A program made the translations under genes and the position numbers. The notes under the pieces are model-generated. The model ran no database searches. It worked only from the letters and a program-made list of their open reading frames with translations, and was not told the DNA's origin. Below are positions 63,991-64,000 of a stretch of DNA of 64,000 nucleotides, one piece after another. The stretch is taken from the NCBI RefSeq assembly GCF_002099425.1, contig NW_018344068.1:3173501-3237500 (forward strand), in the 5' to 3' direction. The stretch is from Phascolarctos cinereus (lineage: Eukaryota; Chordata; Mammalia; Diprotodontia; Phascolarctidae). Every line of letters begins with the position of its first letter. Position 1 is the first letter of the stretch.

Positions 63991-64000
63991 CTGGAGAGAA

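Noticed and set aside
1-64000. CRISPR array, bacterial-type operons, promoters or terminators
   Set aside because: The sequence is mammalian in repeat content. Regular repeats are dinucleotide microsatellites or dispersed SINEs, with no spacer pattern.
1-64000. Endogenous retrovirus or LTR element
   Set aside because: No paired long terminal repeats or gag/pol/env-like frames were recognised. All reverse-transcriptase remnants show LINE (L1, L2, L3, possibly RTE) motif order.

Overview
The window reads as vertebrate nuclear DNA from a marsupial, and no protein-coding gene can be supported in it. The taxon call rests on its interspersed repeats. It has several copies of the tRNA-derived SINE whose head reads like 'cagctaggtggtgcagtgga' (the SINE1/WSINE1 type of opossum and Australian marsupials), CORE-SINEs of the MAR1 type, SINEs with an RTE (BovB-like) tail, HAL1 'half-L1' elements, the marsupial L1 3' UTR, and a very dense layer of old L2, L3/CR1, MIR and MIR3. 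Species cannot be fixed from this. No retroviral or LTR element was recognised. Family names come from remembered consensus features; no library search was run, so repeat edges are approximate (about 5-20 bases where a target-site duplication is given, looser otherwise).

Layout. 1-3000: an L2 reverse-transcriptase segment split by a SINE, then unassigned DNA with another SINE and an L2 tail. 3100-5650: a possible RTE fragment, MIRs, a SINE and a (TC)n tract. 5650-10700: a LINE mosaic made of an old antisense HAL1, an antisense L1 3' UTR, a sense L2 reverse-transcriptase piece, and a 104-base block that repeats part of the HAL1 5' UTR. 10700-27250: mostly single-copy-looking DNA with MIR, MIR3, MAR1 and L2 tails, a tiny mariner remnant and a three-level MIR/hAT/MIR nest. 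27260-31700: L2, L1 ORF2, an internally deleted L1 carrying a complete non-autonomous hAT, and more L2 and MAR1. 32900-41950: two L3 elements, the second split by a complete HAL1 that itself carries a SINE. 42000-52100: MIR, MIR3 and L2 remnants between unassigned stretches. 52350-53400: two copies of a palindromic hAT element and an RTE-tailed SINE. 55770-61000: L3 and L2 remnants. 61900-62490: a 7SL RNA retropseudogene sitting inside a MIR. The window ends in an L2 tail.

The elements form a readable insertion history. MIR and L2/L3 are oldest, hAT and L1/HAL1 later, and the tRNA SINEs youngest (near-intact duplications at their ends). Long open frames in the window coincide with LINE reverse-transcriptase or ORF1 remnants or with unconstrained sequence. 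The region is best described as intergenic or large-intron DNA. Several repeat-free stretches could hold conserved regulatory elements, which only cross-species alignment can decide.
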